Assembly (NCBI GenBank): GCA_002748755.1
Contig: PDTD01000004.1
Location: 1 to 33,502, forward strand
Length of the DNA: 33,502 bases
Source: Desulfobulbus propionicus
GTDB lineage: Bacteria; Desulfobacterota; Desulfobulbia; Desulfobulbales; Desulfobulbaceae
Direction: 5' to 3'
Shown: one piece after another, positions 33,424 to 33,502 of the stretch
How positions within the stretch are numbered: the first letter of the stretch is position 1
How the letters are laid out: each line of letters begins with the position of its first letter
The notes under the pieces: generated by a model
The model's database searches: none
What the model saw: only the letters and a program-made list of their open reading frames with translations
What the model was told of the DNA's origin: nothing
Made by a program: the position numbers and the translations under genes

Positions 33424-33502
33424 AGTGCAAGGCTGACCATATTTTCCAAGATAAATCAGTTTTGATTGCTCATTTTCTCCTACAAGCTGACCATTTGTTG
33501 CC

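Noticed and set aside
1-33502. CRISPR array, tRNA, rRNA, prophage or defence island
   Set aside because: No regularly spaced repeats, tRNA-like cloverleaf, rRNA sequence, phage structural gene or known defence gene was recognised on reading the window.

Overview
The window looks like a chromosomal segment of a sulfate-reducing or sulfur-cycling member of the Desulfobacterota, most likely Desulfobulbales/Desulfobulbaceae. The basis is a complete dsrMKJOP electron-transfer operon, a YedF (TusA-DsrE) sulfur-carrier protein, an O2-defence pair (rubrerythrin, thiol peroxidase) and an EF-G of the mitochondrial/spirochaete-planctomycete-delta type. Genus is inference; no rRNA or other marker is present.

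Layout. Bases 1-4600 are a decayed accessory zone. It holds the N-terminal end of an IS1634-like transposase running off the left edge, an N-terminal stub of a group II intron reverse transcriptase, an intact methyl-accepting chemotaxis protein on the minus strand, a broken IS1634-like transposase C-terminus, and a frameshifted papain-like peptidase abutting it. A divergent sigma-70-family factor follows (minus, 4628-5893), with a perfect 16-bp tandem duplication at its start. From 6318 every recognised gene is on the plus strand: an ADP-ribosylglycohydrolase-family protein, rubrerythrin (two strong hairpins in its leader) and thiol peroxidase.

Bases 9195-17378 form a glycine-cleavage locus: Lrp/AsnC regulator, gcvT, gcvH, gcvPA, gcvPB, lipB, lipA, MFS transporter. 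From gcvH to lipA the genes are chained by 4-bp ATGA overlaps. The cluster supplies the T, H and P proteins plus octanoyl transfer and lipoyl synthesis for the H protein; the L protein (lpd) is not in the window. Next come a consensus sigma-70 promoter, a structured leader ending in an intrinsic terminator, a mitochondrial-type EF-G, a RecA/KaiC-like ATPase and a eukaryotic-type HisA (yeast HIS6-like). Then follow an HDOD protein, a metallo-beta-lactamase-fold hydrolase, YedF, a Prc-type tail-specific protease, an RsbRD-like regulator and dsrMKJOP, closed by a strong terminator.

The most unusual feature not explained by genes is a family of dispersed, same-orientation repeats. Two nearly full copies (about 230 bp, at 8148-8377 and 20612-20839) have terminal inverted repeats beginning CTAGCCCGGATTTCTCAT. 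Partial copies lie at 4525, 6138, 17377 and 33354. Several abut stop codons, and one copy supplies the stop codon of the ATPase gene. They behave like an ancient MITE or intergenic repeat family. No CRISPR array, tRNA, rRNA or defence system was recognised.
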